This document shows positions 34,650 to 43,494 of a stretch of 64,000 bases of DNA, piece after piece. The notes beneath the pieces were generated by a model that saw only the letters and a list, made by a program, of their open reading frames with translations, made no database searches and was not told the DNA's origin. This DNA comes from Pontibacter lucknowensis (GTDB lineage: Bacteria; Bacteroidota; Bacteroidia; Cytophagales; Hymenobacteraceae). Within the stretch, counting starts at the first letter, position 1. The number at the start of each line of letters is the position of its first letter. Both the position numbers and the translations under genes were made by a program. The DNA is taken from contig NZ_FTNM01000004.1 of the NCBI RefSeq assembly GCF_900156415.1, positions 124,001 to 188,000 on the forward strand. The letters run 5' to 3'.

Positions 34650-35732
34650 ATGCAAGACATCTACACATATGCTCGCCGAATTGCACTGGCCGCTTTTATT
34701 TTCTTTCTGGTGGCGGCAGCCTTTTACCTGTTCATACAGCTCACGCATTTTCTACTGCTGGTGTTCGCAGGTATACTGCTGGCGGTGCTTTTCACGAGCC
34801 TGTCAGAGTGGGTGAGCGCTAAAACAGGCTTCGGAAGGGGGCTTAGCCTGACTATTGTAACTATTTTACTTTTTGGGATGCTGGTCGGACTGGGCTTTAT
34901 TGTGGCGCCCACGGTCGGGGAGCAGGTCAATGAAATGGGCGATTCCATACCTCAGGCCTGGGAAGATCTGAAAGATAAACTGCGGGAGACCACATGGGGC
35001 GAGCAGGTGCTCCACGAGGTGGAAAATGGAACGGGCAAGATGATACCGGAGTCTAAAGCCATCTTCTCTCGCGTCACCAATATGTTCACTTCCACGCTGA
35101 GCATTTTTACTGACTTACTGATCGTTCTGATCACAGGCTTGTTTCTGGCGGCAAACCCGCTGCTCTACACCAAAGGCTTTGTGAAGCTCTTTCCGGTCAT
35201 GAGGCGCAACCGGGTATACGAGGTGCTCAGCCTGTGCTACGATACCCTGCGGCAGTGGCTTTGGGGCATGTTTCTGGCCATGTGCCTTATTGGAGTGACA
35301 GTATGGCTGGGCTTTACGATCATAGGGCTGGAACTGGCACTGCTGATGGCGCTGCTGGCTTTTTTCTTTGCTTTTATTCCGAACATAGGGCCTATCATAG
35401 CGGGGGTGCCACCCATCCTGCTGGGCTTGCTGGACAGTCCGCAGATGGCGCTGCAGGTACTCCTGGTCTACAGTATCATTCAGGGTATAGAAGGCTATGT
35501 GCTGACGCCTCTTATCTTTCAGAAAACAGTGGCACTGCCTCCGGCGCTATTGCTGTTCTTCCAGGTGCTGCTGGGCATCGTGCAGGGTGGGCTGGGACTT
35601 TTTCTGGCAGCACCGTTGCTGGCAGTCGTCATGGTGATCGTGCAGGAAGTATACATCAAGGATGTCCTCGAACGGCCTGATTCAACTAAGGCAGCTGGTG
35701 CCGGGGGCAGTACAGGCACAGCAAGCCCCTAG
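34650..35732 (+). CDS. AI-2E family transporter (PerM/TqsA-like permease)
   Basis: This is a 360-residue inner-membrane permease. The N-terminus has two long hydrophobic segments (about 10-60: LLLVFAGILLAVLFTSLSEW). A central soluble stretch with VGEQVNEMGDSIPQAWEDL follows. The C-terminal half has GLELALLMALLAFFFAFIPNIGPIIAGVPPILL (read in parts) and PLIFQKTVALPPALLLFFQ, the signature of the AI-2 exporter-like family. Some members export autoinducer-2 or act as Na+/H+ antiporters; the substrate here is unknown. The next gene, an ABC ATPase, is 112 bp downstream on the same strand. Confidence 0.9.
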   Translation: MQDIYTYARRIALAAFIFFLVAAAFYLFIQLTHFLLLVFAGILLAVLFTSLSEWVSAKTGFGRGLSLTIVTILLFGMLVGLGFIVAPTVGEQVNEMGDSIPQAWEDLKDKLRETTWGEQVLHEVENGTGKMIPESKAIFSRVTNMFTSTLSIFTDLLIVLITGLFLAANPLLYTKGFVKLFPVMRRNRVYEVLSLCYDTLRQWLWGMFLAMCLIGVTVWLGFTIIGLELALLMALLAFFFAFIPNIGPIIAGVPPILLGLLDSPQMALQVLLVYSIIQGIEGYVLTPLIFQKTVALPPALLLFFQVLLGIVQGGLGLFLAAPLLAVVMVIVQEVYIKDVLERPDSTKAAGAGGSTGTASP

Positions 35733-35844
35733 ATCCGGTCGTACCGGAAGGCTGAAGCTAAATTTTGGGGAGCAGGTACCGCACTTATACCTTTTGTTTT
35801 GTAGCTTTGGAAGGTCCAACACTTTCAAACCAATTCGTTAAGCT

Positions 35845-36510
35845 GTGCTGCAGGTAGTCAACGTTCACAAAAAATACGGTTCGCTAGAAGTCCTTAAAGG
35901 CATTGACCTGACCATCCATGCCGGAGAAGTCGTTTCTATTGTAGGTGCTTCCGGTGCCGGCAAGAGTACGCTGCTGCACATCCTGGGCACGCTCGACTCA
36001 GCTGACAGCGGCGATGTGCTGTTCGATGACAAGAACATTTCCCGCCTCAATCCGACTGAACTGGCACGTTTCCGTAACCGGCACATTGGCTTCATTTTCC
36101 AGTTCCATAACCTGCTGCCCGAGTTTACAGCCCTCGAAAATGCCTGCCTGCCGGGCTTTCTGGCCGGTCGTCCGGAGTTGGAGGTGACTGAACGGGCCGC
36201 CGAATTGCTGAGTATGCTCAACCTGAGCCACCGCATGCACCACAAGCCCTCCGAAATGTCGGGAGGGGAGCAGCAGCGCACGGCAGTGGCTCGTGCCCTG
36301 ATCAACTCACCCCGCATCATTTTCGCTGATGAGCCCAGCGGTAACCTCGACTCCAAAAACGCCCAGGAGCTGCACGAGATTTTCTTTAAGCTGCGCGACG
36401 AGTTCAACCAGACCTTCGTGATCGTGACGCACAACGAGCAGCTGGCTACCATGGCCGACCGCACCCTGATCATGAAAGACGGCTTGATCGTGCAGGAAGT
36501 AAGGGCCTAA
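35845..36510 (+). CDS. lolD: LolD/MacB-type ABC transporter ATP-binding protein
   Basis: This 221-residue ABC ATPase belongs to the LolCDE/MacB group that extracts lipoproteins or other substrates from the inner membrane. Walker A is GASGAGKST (35-43), Q-loop [10 protein letters not shown], signature MSGGEQQR, Walker [14 protein letters not shown], and switch His in IVTHNEQ. The [20 protein letters not shown] segment is characteristic of LolD. The start is GTG at 35845. Its permease partner (LolC/LolE) is not adjacent, as is common in Bacteroidota. The symbol is given by family resemblance only. Confidence 0.85.
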   Translation: MLQVVNVHKKYGSLEVLKGIDLTIHAGEVVSIVGASGAGKSTLLHILGTLDSADSGDVLFDDKNISRLNPTELARFRNRHIGFIFQFHNLLPEFTALENACLPGFLAGRPELEVTERAAELLSMLNLSHRMHHKPSEMSGGEQQRTAVARALINSPRIIFADEPSGNLDSKNAQELHEIFFKLRDEFNQTFVIVTHNEQLATMADRTLIMKDGLIVQEVRA

Positions 36511-36709
36511 GCTATACCTTATCCGCTGTTTACAGTGCTATAAGCGACCATCACCTGGGCGAATATTTCCCATGCCCTCTGTATTGACTGGCTTTCATGT
36601 TCACCCGACTATCTCAATTGCAGTTTTCACGTACAATATATCCCCCCTTTGCCTTTTTGTGCTAAAACAGAGGCTGGTTTCGGGGGAAATATACCTGGCT
36701 AAAATTATT
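36511..36709. other. Intergenic region before the operator of the annealing-like gene
   Basis: No gene is seen. The region carries two TATACC(T) words near 36512 and 36691 and the AT-rich promoter zone that begins at 36710. Confidence 0.4.
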
Positions 36710-36763
36710 TTATAAACAACTGATTATCAATTGTTTATAATGGATATTTTTTTAGTTTTTTTG
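36710..36763 (+). promoter_or_regulatory. Promoter with a perfect 10-bp inverted repeat over its -33 region
   Basis: TTATAAACAA (36710-36719) and TTGTTTATAA (36731-36740) are perfect inverted copies with 11 bases between, two helical turns centre to centre. The right arm contains the TTG (36731-36733) expected at -33, followed after 19 bases by TAGTTTTTTTG (36753-36763), a stretched -7-like element. A repressor on this palindrome would cover the -33 box of the gene at 36806. Confidence 0.5.
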
Positions 36764-36805
36764 CACCATTTCAGGAGCAGGTATGTTTGATATATATACT
36801 AAAAC

Positions 36806-37606
36806 ATGAAAACTAACGAAAGTATGAGTCAAGTGAATAAAGAAACAAAAGTGGAGAGAAAGCCGAAGATTGAGAGCTATGATATAGCTAAATCTGATGA
36901 GACGCTTCACTTAGCTGTTGACCTGGCTAAGTTTATAAAAGAGAACAGGTTATATCAAAATATACAAGGGAAAGAGTACGTGAACGTAGAAGGCTGGCAG
37001 TACGCCGGATCTCGTCTGGGTATCCTGCCGGTAGTAGAGCATGTGGTAAATATCAGCACCGACGAGGAAATTAAATACCAGGCGAAGGTAAACCTGCTAG
37101 ACCTACGCAGTCAGCAGGTGGTGGGTGCCGGTTTTGCGATTTGCTCCAACAAAGAGCAGGGCAAGAAGTACTACCAGGAATTTGCGATTGCCTCTATGGC
37201 GCAGACCCGGGCTATTGGTAAAGCATACCGTAATATTCTGGCTTGGATCATCCGTGCGGCCGGTTACGAACCTACTCCGGTAGAGGAGATGGACTATGCC
37301 GGCAACGAATCATCTGCTAAGCCAGCTGTGCCAACCGAGAAGAAAGCAACCATGAAAGCCGCCTCTGCCACTCCTGTGGCTGAGAAGACTGAGGTTGATG
37401 AGCAGGTGGCCGGTGTGCGATACGCCTCTGCAAAGCAGAAAGAGGAAATCATCCGACTGCTGAACAACCCGGTAATCACACGCCAGGAGAAAACGAAGAT
37501 GCTGCTCAACATCAATAGATTTGACGAAGAGCGTGCCGCACAGGCGATCGATAAGCTGAAGAAGGTGATCGAAGACCGTGAAGATGGTCAGTCTGCCGCT
37601 GCTTAA
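36806..37606 (+). CDS. Conserved protein with an ERF/Rad52-annealase-like signature
   Basis: This 266-residue cytosolic protein has no name that I can assign. An N-terminal charged tail is followed by LHLAVDLAKFIKENRLYQNI and a folded core (about 55-160) containing YVNVEGWQYAGSRLGI, NLLDLRSQQVVGAGFA and FAIASMAQTRAIGKAYRNI then IIRAAGYEPTPVEEM. The pattern AQTRAIGKAxR...AGYEPTPxEEM recalls phage and archaeal single-strand-annealing/ERF-type proteins, where this helix is conserved. The C-terminal half is a low-complexity linker and a small helical domain (KQKEEIIRLLNNPVITRQEK). recQ follows 144 bp later after a terminator. An ATG six codons later is an alternative start. The promoter palindrome suggests regulation. 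Confidence 0.65.
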   Translation: MKTNESMSQVNKETKVERKPKIESYDIAKSDETLHLAVDLAKFIKENRLYQNIQGKEYVNVEGWQYAGSRLGILPVVEHVVNISTDEEIKYQAKVNLLDLRSQQVVGAGFAICSNKEQGKKYYQEFAIASMAQTRAIGKAYRNILAWIIRAAGYEPTPVEEMDYAGNESSAKPAVPTEKKATMKAASATPVAEKTEVDEQVAGVRYASAKQKEEIIRLLNNPVITRQEKTKMLLNINRFDEERAAQAIDKLKKVIEDREDGQSAAA

Positions 37607-37625
37607 TTTGAAACATACCGCACTT

Positions 37626-37657
37626 AAAAACCCGCCTCTATAGAGGCGGGTTTTTTT
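37626..37657. terminator. Terminator after the annealing-like gene
   Basis: A 15-bp palindrome with arms 37626-37640 and 37641-37655, core CCCGCCTCTATAGAGGCGGG, flanked by five A and seven T. It is 19 bp after the stop codon and is probably bidirectional. Confidence 0.92.
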
Positions 37658-37750
37658 ATACCTGTCGCCGTATTTTTCCAAGTCCTGCCTCAGGCCTGGC
37701 AGCTAGTTTAGCCGATATACCTTATCTTCGCCTTTGTAAAGCACACACCC

Positions 37751-39670
37751 TTGCAAGACATTCACCACATACTTAAAACCTACTGGGGCTACGACCAATT
37801 CAGGCCGCTGCAGGAAGATATTATCCGCTCGGTGCTGGATGGGCAGGATACGCTGGCGCTATTACCGACGGGCGGGGGCAAGTCGATCTGCTTTCAGGTG
37901 CCGGCCATGGCCATGGAGGGAATCTGTATCGTGGTCACGCCGCTGATCGCGCTGATGAAGGACCAGGTGGAGCAGCTTAAGAAGCGCGGTATACCTGCTG
38001 TAGCTATCTTCTCGGGGATGAACCGCCGCGAGATCGACATCGCGATGGACAACTGCGTGTATGGCAATATCAAGTTCCTATACCTGTCTCCGGAGCGTTT
38101 GCAGACCGACCTGTTTCAGGAGCGGGTGAAGCGGATGAAGGTGAGCCTGCTGGCGGTGGACGAGGCGCACTGTATCTCGCAATGGGGTTACGATTTCCGC
38201 CCGCCATACCTGGAACTGGCCGCCCTGCGCGAAACGCTGCCGGCTATACCTGTGCTGGCCCTCACGGCCACGGCCACCGAGCAAGTGCGCGTCGATATAC
38301 AGGAGAAACTGGCTTTCAAAAAGCAGAATGTGTTTGTCAAGAGCTTTGCCCGGGCCAATCTGTCTTACTCATGCCTCTATACCGAAGACAAAGTAGGTCG
38401 TCTGCTCGAGATCCTGCAGCGCATGCAGGGGCAGTCCATTGTGTATGTGCGCAGCCGGAGGCAGACGGTTGAGATCGCCCGCTTCCTGCAGAGCCGGCGT
38501 ATACCTGCGGCAGCCTACCATGCGGGATTGAAGTTCGAGGAGCGCAACAAGACGCAGCAGGCCTGGATCGAGGACAAGGTGCGGGTAATGGTGGCAACCA
38601 ACGCCTTCGGGATGGGCATCGATAAACCCGATGTAAGACTGGTGGTGCACCTTGATCTGCCGGAAAGCCTGGAGGCTTACTACCAGGAGGCAGGACGTGC
38701 CGGTCGCGATGAAAAGTACGCTTATGCCACGCTACTTTACGGCCCGAGCGACACCAAAGACCTGCTGCAGAAAGTGAAGGAGGCGCATCCGCCACTGGAG
38801 CTGATCCGGCGGGTATACCAGTGTCTGGCCAATTATTACCAGATTGCGGTGGGCAGCGGCTTTATGGGCAGTTTCGATTTCGACCTGGCTGCTTTCTCCA
38901 AGAACTATAAACTGTCGGCCCTCGAAACCCACCACGCCATCAAGCGGCTGGAAGGAGAAGGCTACGTGCAGCTCAACGAAGCTTATTACAGCCCGTCGCG
39001 GCTATACCTGCTACTCGACAACATGGCGCTTTACGAGTTCCAGGTGGCCAATGCCGAGCACGACGCCCTGCTGCGCCTGATCCTGCGCATGTATGGGGGC
39101 GAGGCTTTCACAGGCTTCGTGAAGATATCGGAGCGCAAACTGGCCGAACAGCTCAAAAAACCGGAACAGGAAGTGCGCCGCAAACTCGAGTACCTGCACA
39201 AGCTGCAGGTGCTGGTGTACGAGCCGCAGCACGATGCGCCGCAGCTGGTCTTCACGGTGCCCCGCCTGGATGCCGCCAACCTGCCGCTCAACCACAAAAA
39301 GCTCGACCAGCTCCGCGACCGTGCCATGAAGCAGGCCCAGGAAATGGCCCACTATGTAGAGACCACCGACCGCTGCCGCACACAGTTGCTGCTGGAGTAC
39401 TTTGCCGAAGTCAGTGACAAGAGCTGCCGCATCTGCGACTACTGCCTGGCGCAGCGCAAGAAGGAGCGGGAAGGGCAGGAGCAGCAGGCTTTGCGGCAGA
39501 AGCTGCTGGAAGTGGTGCAGTCCAAAAATCTGCTGCCGAAAGAGCTCGTGCAGCAGTTCGAAGCCAGGCAAACCGACTCGGTAACCGAATTGCTGCGTGA
39601 ACTCCTGGACACAGGCATTGTCAGGTACGCCGAGAGCGGCAAGTTATACCTAGCAACAGAACGGGTATAA
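37751..39670 (+). CDS. recQ: ATP-dependent DNA helicase RecQ
   Basis: This 639-residue 3'-5' DNA helicase serves recombination and replication-fork repair. Motif 0/I is FRPLQEDIIRSVL and LLPTGGGKSICFQV (39-50), the DEAH box VDEAHCISQWGYDFRP (about 136-151), motif III LALTATAT, motif V NAFGMGIDKPDVR and motif VI YYQEAGRAGRDE. The RecQ zinc site is in CRTQLLLEYF / SCRICDYC near residues 545-570, followed by a winged helix and a short C-terminus. No full HRDC domain follows. The start is a TTG at 37751, because no ATG precedes motif 0; the N-terminus aligns well with other RecQ proteins. ldhA follows after 54 bp. Confidence 0.94.
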   Translation: MQDIHHILKTYWGYDQFRPLQEDIIRSVLDGQDTLALLPTGGGKSICFQVPAMAMEGICIVVTPLIALMKDQVEQLKKRGIPAVAIFSGMNRREIDIAMDNCVYGNIKFLYLSPERLQTDLFQERVKRMKVSLLAVDEAHCISQWGYDFRPPYLELAALRETLPAIPVLALTATATEQVRVDIQEKLAFKKQNVFVKSFARANLSYSCLYTEDKVGRLLEILQRMQGQSIVYVRSRRQTVEIARFLQSRRIPAAAYHAGLKFEERNKTQQAWIEDKVRVMVATNAFGMGIDKPDVRLVVHLDLPESLEAYYQEAGRAGRDEKYAYATLLYGPSDTKDLLQKVKEAHPPLELIRRVYQCLANYYQIAVGSGFMGSFDFDLAAFSKNYKLSALETHHAIKRLEGEGYVQLNEAYYSPSRLYLLLDNMALYEFQVANAEHDALLRLILRMYGGEAFTGFVKISERKLAEQLKKPEQEVRRKLEYLHKLQVLVYEPQHDAPQLVFTVPRLDAANLPLNHKKLDQLRDRAMKQAQEMAHYVETTDRCRTQLLLEYFAEVSDKSCRICDYCLAQRKKEREGQEQQALRQKLLEVVQSKNLLPKELVQQFEARQTDSVTELLRELLDTGIVRYAESGKLYLATERV

Positions 39671-39724
39671 CCCACCGGAGGTTTTGCGTATAGTCTTATA
39701 CCTGCTTATCAAAACCGTCGCGAT

Positions 39725-40717
39725 ATGAACGTACTCTTTTTCAGCTCCAAGGTATACGACAGCACTTTTTTTAATGCCGCAAACAAATCACACCAGCACA
39801 AACTCAGCTATCTGGAGGTACCGCTTAACAAGAACACCGCTGTGCTGGCCAATGGCTATGGGGCTGTCTGCATATTTGTGAATGACACCGCCAATGCCGA
39901 AGTGCTGCGGTTACTGGCAGAGCAGGGAGTGAAATTGATTGCGCTGCGATGTGCCGGTTTCAATAACGTAGACCTTGGTGCAGCTGCAGAACTGGGTATG
40001 AAAGTGGTGCGTGTACCAGCCTACTCGCCTTACTCGGTAGCAGAGCATACCCTGGCGCTCATCCTGACGCTCAACCGCAAAACTCACCGCGCCTACAACC
40101 GCGTGAAAGAAGGCAACTTCGCGCTAAACGGACTGATGGGCTTCGACCTCAACGGCAAGACTGTTGGCCTGATCGGACTCGGAAAGATCGGGCTTGTGAC
40201 AGCAAAAATTCTGAAGGGCTTTGGCTGCCGCGTGCTGGGCTATGACATTGAGAAACGGGGTGAATTTGACGAGATAGGTATAGAATTCACCGACCTGAGC
40301 AGCCTCTACGCCAACTCCGACATTATCTCGTTGCACTGTCCGCTTACGCCGCAAACCCACCATATTATCAAAAAAGAAACCATCGCCCAAATGAAGCCGG
40401 GTGTGATGCTCATCAACACCAGCCGGGGTGCCCTGGTGGATACCAAAGCCGTCATTGCCGCACTCAAGAGTGGTCAGATCAAATACCTGGGCATCGATGT
40501 GTACGAAGAGGAAGCCGATCTTTTCTTCGAAGATCTGTCAGACCGCGTGATACAAGACGACGTGTTCATGCGGCTGCTTTCGTTCAACAATGTGCTGATC
40601 ACGGGACACCAGGCCTTCTTCACCAGCAACGCCCTTGAAAGCATAGCAGGCATTACTTTGCAAAATATTGCTGACTTTGAACAAGGACGGCAATTGGAAA
40701 ATGAAGTAAAGGCCTAA
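39725..40717 (+). CDS. ldhA: D-lactate dehydrogenase (NADH-dependent, D-2-hydroxyacid family)
   Basis: This 330-residue enzyme interconverts pyruvate and D-lactate with NADH in the cytosol. The NAD-binding motif is VGLIGLGKIGLVTAKIL (about residue 146). The catalytic arginine is in NTSRGALVD, glutamate in GIDVYEEEADLFFED and histidine in ITGHQAFFT. The N-terminal LRCAGFNNVDL and the VYEEEADLFF segment identify the fermentative LdhA group rather than glycerate or phosphoglycerate dehydrogenases. It is followed 35 bp later by a lactate permease, which strongly supports the lactate assignment. The short gap after recQ suggests that readthrough is possible. Confidence 0.93.
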   Translation: MNVLFFSSKVYDSTFFNAANKSHQHKLSYLEVPLNKNTAVLANGYGAVCIFVNDTANAEVLRLLAEQGVKLIALRCAGFNNVDLGAAAELGMKVVRVPAYSPYSVAEHTLALILTLNRKTHRAYNRVKEGNFALNGLMGFDLNGKTVGLIGLGKIGLVTAKILKGFGCRVLGYDIEKRGEFDEIGIEFTDLSSLYANSDIISLHCPLTPQTHHIIKKETIAQMKPGVMLINTSRGALVDTKAVIAALKSGQIKYLGIDVYEEEADLFFEDLSDRVIQDDVFMRLLSFNNVLITGHQAFFTSNALESIAGITLQNIADFEQGRQLENEVKA

Positions 40718-40752
40718 GCTATACCTCTCTACCTTCGCTATCGATCGACAAG

Positions 40753-42204
40753 ATGCCTTATCTGCTCTCCCTGTTGCCTATTCTGCTGCTGGTTGTGCTC
40801 TCCCTTACCAGAGGGGTGAAGGTGGCGGTGCTGGTTGGGGCGATCTTCACGACTGTGCTGTTCTTTTACTGGGGCGCTACGGCAGCACATTTTATGGCTG
40901 CAATGGGGGCGTCGCTGCTCACGACCATCAATATCCTGATGATTGTACTGGGTGCTACCTTCCTTTACAACATCATGTCCCGGAATGGTCTGATCAACCA
41001 GATCACACATTCGCTCGATCAATTACACCCTTCTAAAGAGTTACGCTTTTTTCTGCTGGCTATCGGACTGACAGCTTTTTTTGAAGGAGTGGCTGGGTTC
41101 GGTACGCCGGGTGCCATTGTGCCGCTTATACTGATCGCCCTGGGTTTTGATGCCGTGCTTTCGGTGGCGGTGGTGCTGCTTTTCGATGGCTTGTTCGCTA
41201 TTTTCGGGGCCGTCGGTACACCTTTGCTCACAGGCCTGCAAGTTCCTCTGGGTCTGCCTGATGCTGCCATACGCGATATCGCCTGGATGGCGGCAGGTAT
41301 CAATGTGCTCGTTGGGCTGCTGATCCTTTGGCTGGTATTCCGGATGGTGGTACGCAGCCATGGCGACTTGAAGCACCGCAGGCAGGTGTTGTTGCTATAC
41401 CTGTTCATTGCCTTGCCTTTTTTACTGCTGGCCTGGCTGGCTGCCGAGCTAGCCACCGTACTGGCTTCCCTGACCATGCTGGGGCTGTCAGTGCTATACC
41501 TGCGGCAGAAAAATGTAAAGATCGATTTGAAGCCCTGGTTACCTTATGCGCTGCTCGCAATAATGCTGCTGTTGCCAAAGCTCTCTCCTGTGTTGCGGAG
41601 TTGGCTTGGTTGGGAGTTGGCCTTTGAAAACATGTTCGGTACAGGTATACGGGCTGCCATCAGGCCGCTTGCCTCCCCCTTGCTGCCTTTTGCAGCGGTG
41701 GGGCTGGGGGTTGCGGCGCTGTACCGGAGTAAGTCCCTCTACCTGGCAGAGCCACTCAAAAAGATGCTGGCCGTGTTTGCCGTGCTTTTCCCTTCCATCG
41801 CCATTGCCCAACTGATGATCCATTCAGGTGTCACGCAGCCTTCCATGGTTCGGTACATTTCTGAAATGCTAAGCGGCCTGGGACCTGCCTATGTCGTGTT
41901 TGCACCTTTTGTGGGCATTATGGGTGCTTTCATCACAGGCAGCACCACCATTTCCAACGTCGTGTTCGGGGCTTCACAACTCGAGACGGCCGCGGTGCTG
42001 GGGCTCAATCCCAATGTGCTCCTGGCGCTGCAGCTGAGTGGTGCCGGACTGGGCAATGCCATTTGCCTGTTCAATATTATCGCGGCAGCATCAGTGGCAA
42101 ACATCCAGAACTACAAGGCCATCCTGGCAGCCAATATGCTGCCTACGCTTCTGGCAGGGGCACTGGCAGGCGCATTTGGCTGGCTCGCTCTGTCCCTATT
42201 TTGA
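40753..42204 (+). CDS. lctP: L-lactate permease family transporter
   Basis: This 483-residue polytopic inner-membrane protein of the LctP/LldP family imports or exports lactate by proton symport. It has about 13 hydrophobic helices. The family motif VAGFGTPGAIVPLILIAL and the paired helix TISNVVFGASQLETAAVLGLN are present, with HSGVTQPSMVRYI and GLGNAICLFNIIAAASVANI. It is somewhat shorter than the about 550 residues of E. coli LldP. The gene lies 35 bp after the D-lactate dehydrogenase gene, so they form one operon for fermentative lactate output or uptake. Confidence 0.9.
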   Translation: MPYLLSLLPILLLVVLSLTRGVKVAVLVGAIFTTVLFFYWGATAAHFMAAMGASLLTTINILMIVLGATFLYNIMSRNGLINQITHSLDQLHPSKELRFFLLAIGLTAFFEGVAGFGTPGAIVPLILIALGFDAVLSVAVVLLFDGLFAIFGAVGTPLLTGLQVPLGLPDAAIRDIAWMAAGINVLVGLLILWLVFRMVVRSHGDLKHRRQVLLLYLFIALPFLLLAWLAAELATVLASLTMLGLSVLYLRQKNVKIDLKPWLPYALLAIMLLLPKLSPVLRSWLGWELAFENMFGTGIRAAIRPLASPLLPFAAVGLGVAALYRSKSLYLAEPLKKMLAVFAVLFPSIAIAQLMIHSGVTQPSMVRYISEMLSGLGPAYVVFAPFVGIMGAFITGSTTISNVVFGASQLETAAVLGLNPNVLLALQLSGAGLGNAICLFNIIAAASVANIQNYKAILAANMLPTLLAGALAGAFGWLALSLF

Positions 42205-42495
42205 TGCAATTAATTTGCTCCCTTTTCTGCTACAGGTTTTGTTAACTTACGCTTTATGGCCCTATATCAGTGTCTCAGTGCGATTCACCCAAAAGCGGAT
42301 CTATGCTTTAACTAAATGTATAAAAATTGCTACTTTTTTTGGTGAAATGATGTTATGATAAATAGAGAAACCCTGCGGTTTTCAGTGAGTAACAGGCTCA
42401 AGTGAGAACAAAGAGCGATTGGCGGGGAGAGCATCCTTCACATTACGGGCGAAATAGGCGATGGAGGGTATGTAGGGAAATTTAACAAGGTATTT
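42205..42495. other. Intergenic region upstream of the AraC regulator
   Basis: No gene is seen in this 290-bp stretch. TACTTTTTTTGG near 42331-42342 is a poor -7 match. The region probably holds the regulator's own promoter and, if it self-regulates, its binding site. Confidence 0.35.
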
Positions 42496-43404
42496 GTGCC
42501 CAGAAATGAAATATTGACCTTTGAAACAATTGCTGCCTTTGAAAGAAAAATAAACCACGATACACGGCCCTATGATCCGGGCCTTCAGTTCCTGCCAGGG
42601 CGTATGGAGGAAAGGCACCAACATGTTGACCCAAAGCTGGGGATTCCAGCTTTGCGGAGAAACTTTAACCTGATCTACCTTCTCCTCGATGGCCTCCATG
42701 ATATACGCCTTGATGATAAGCACCGCTGGCTCATGCCGCATGATCTGGTCATTGTGCCGGCCAATGTGCTTTATGCTTCCACTAACATCAAAGACTGCAG
42801 GGGCTTCTGTATTGAATTTACAACGGAGTTTCTGGAGCCAGTCATGCAGGGAGCCCTGTCAGAACAATTTCCATTCTTTGATCTGGATGCTGAGCATGTC
42901 ATCAGTCTCACCTCATACGAAAGCAAACTGTTGCAGCGGTCTTTTGAGGATATCATAGAAGTGTACAATGGCCATTCGAGGGAGAAAACACAACTGATCC
43001 GAAATTATATTCATATCCTGCTCTTGCTCATCCGTGACTGCTACAAAGCCAGGTACACAGTTTACATCAAAGAGAAAGCTACCCGTGCCGTGCAATTGAC
43101 AAGCGGCTTCCGGCACCTGGTTGACGAGCACTTCCGCGAAATGCACGAGGTGCAGCAGTATGCCAGCTTGCTCAATATCACACCGAAGCACCTGGCTGAT
43201 GTTGTGAAAAGCACCACCGGCAAACCTCCGCACGAAATGATCCAAAATCGGCTCTTACAGGAAGCTCGTACGCTGCTCAGCCATACAGAAATGAGTATAG
43301 CTGAGATCGCCTATGCGCTGCATTTTGAGGACCAGTCCCATTTCAGCCACTTCATCAAACGCAAAACCGGGCAGACTCCACTAGAGATTCGCAAAAACTT
43401 CTAG
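42496..43404 (+). CDS. AraC family transcriptional regulator
   Basis: This 302-residue regulator has an N-terminal cupin-like ligand domain (about 20-150: FLPGRMEERHQH, then LDGLHDIRLDDKHRWLMPHDLVIVP in parts) and a C-terminal double helix-turn-helix (about 205-300: HEVQQYASLLNITPKHLADVVKS, ISIAEIAY-like MSIAEIAYALHF, then SHFSHFIKRKTGQTPLEIRK). Start choice is uncertain. I use the GTG at 42496, the first in-frame start, preceded by AAGG nine bases upstream. The methyltransferase gene starts 90 bp downstream on the same strand and is the most likely target. The ligand is unknown. Confidence 0.85.
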   Translation: MPRNEILTFETIAAFERKINHDTRPYDPGLQFLPGRMEERHQHVDPKLGIPALRRNFNLIYLLLDGLHDIRLDDKHRWLMPHDLVIVPANVLYASTNIKDCRGFCIEFTTEFLEPVMQGALSEQFPFFDLDAEHVISLTSYESKLLQRSFEDIIEVYNGHSREKTQLIRNYIHILLLLIRDCYKARYTVYIKEKATRAVQLTSGFRHLVDEHFREMHEVQQYASLLNITPKHLADVVKSTTGKPPHEMIQNRLLQEARTLLSHTEMSIAEIAYALHFEDQSHFSHFIKRKTGQTPLEIRKNF

Positions 43405-43494
43405 TCTGCACAAATTATTCCGAAATTCATACAATACTTTCCATTGTAAGTGTTTTAATTTTAAGGTGTTATCTTCAAACTAAACACTACTGCT

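Noticed and set aside
34491..34748. An 85-codon reverse open frame near the AI-2E transporter
   Set aside because: It overlaps the start of the transporter gene, whose motifs are clear, and has no family features.
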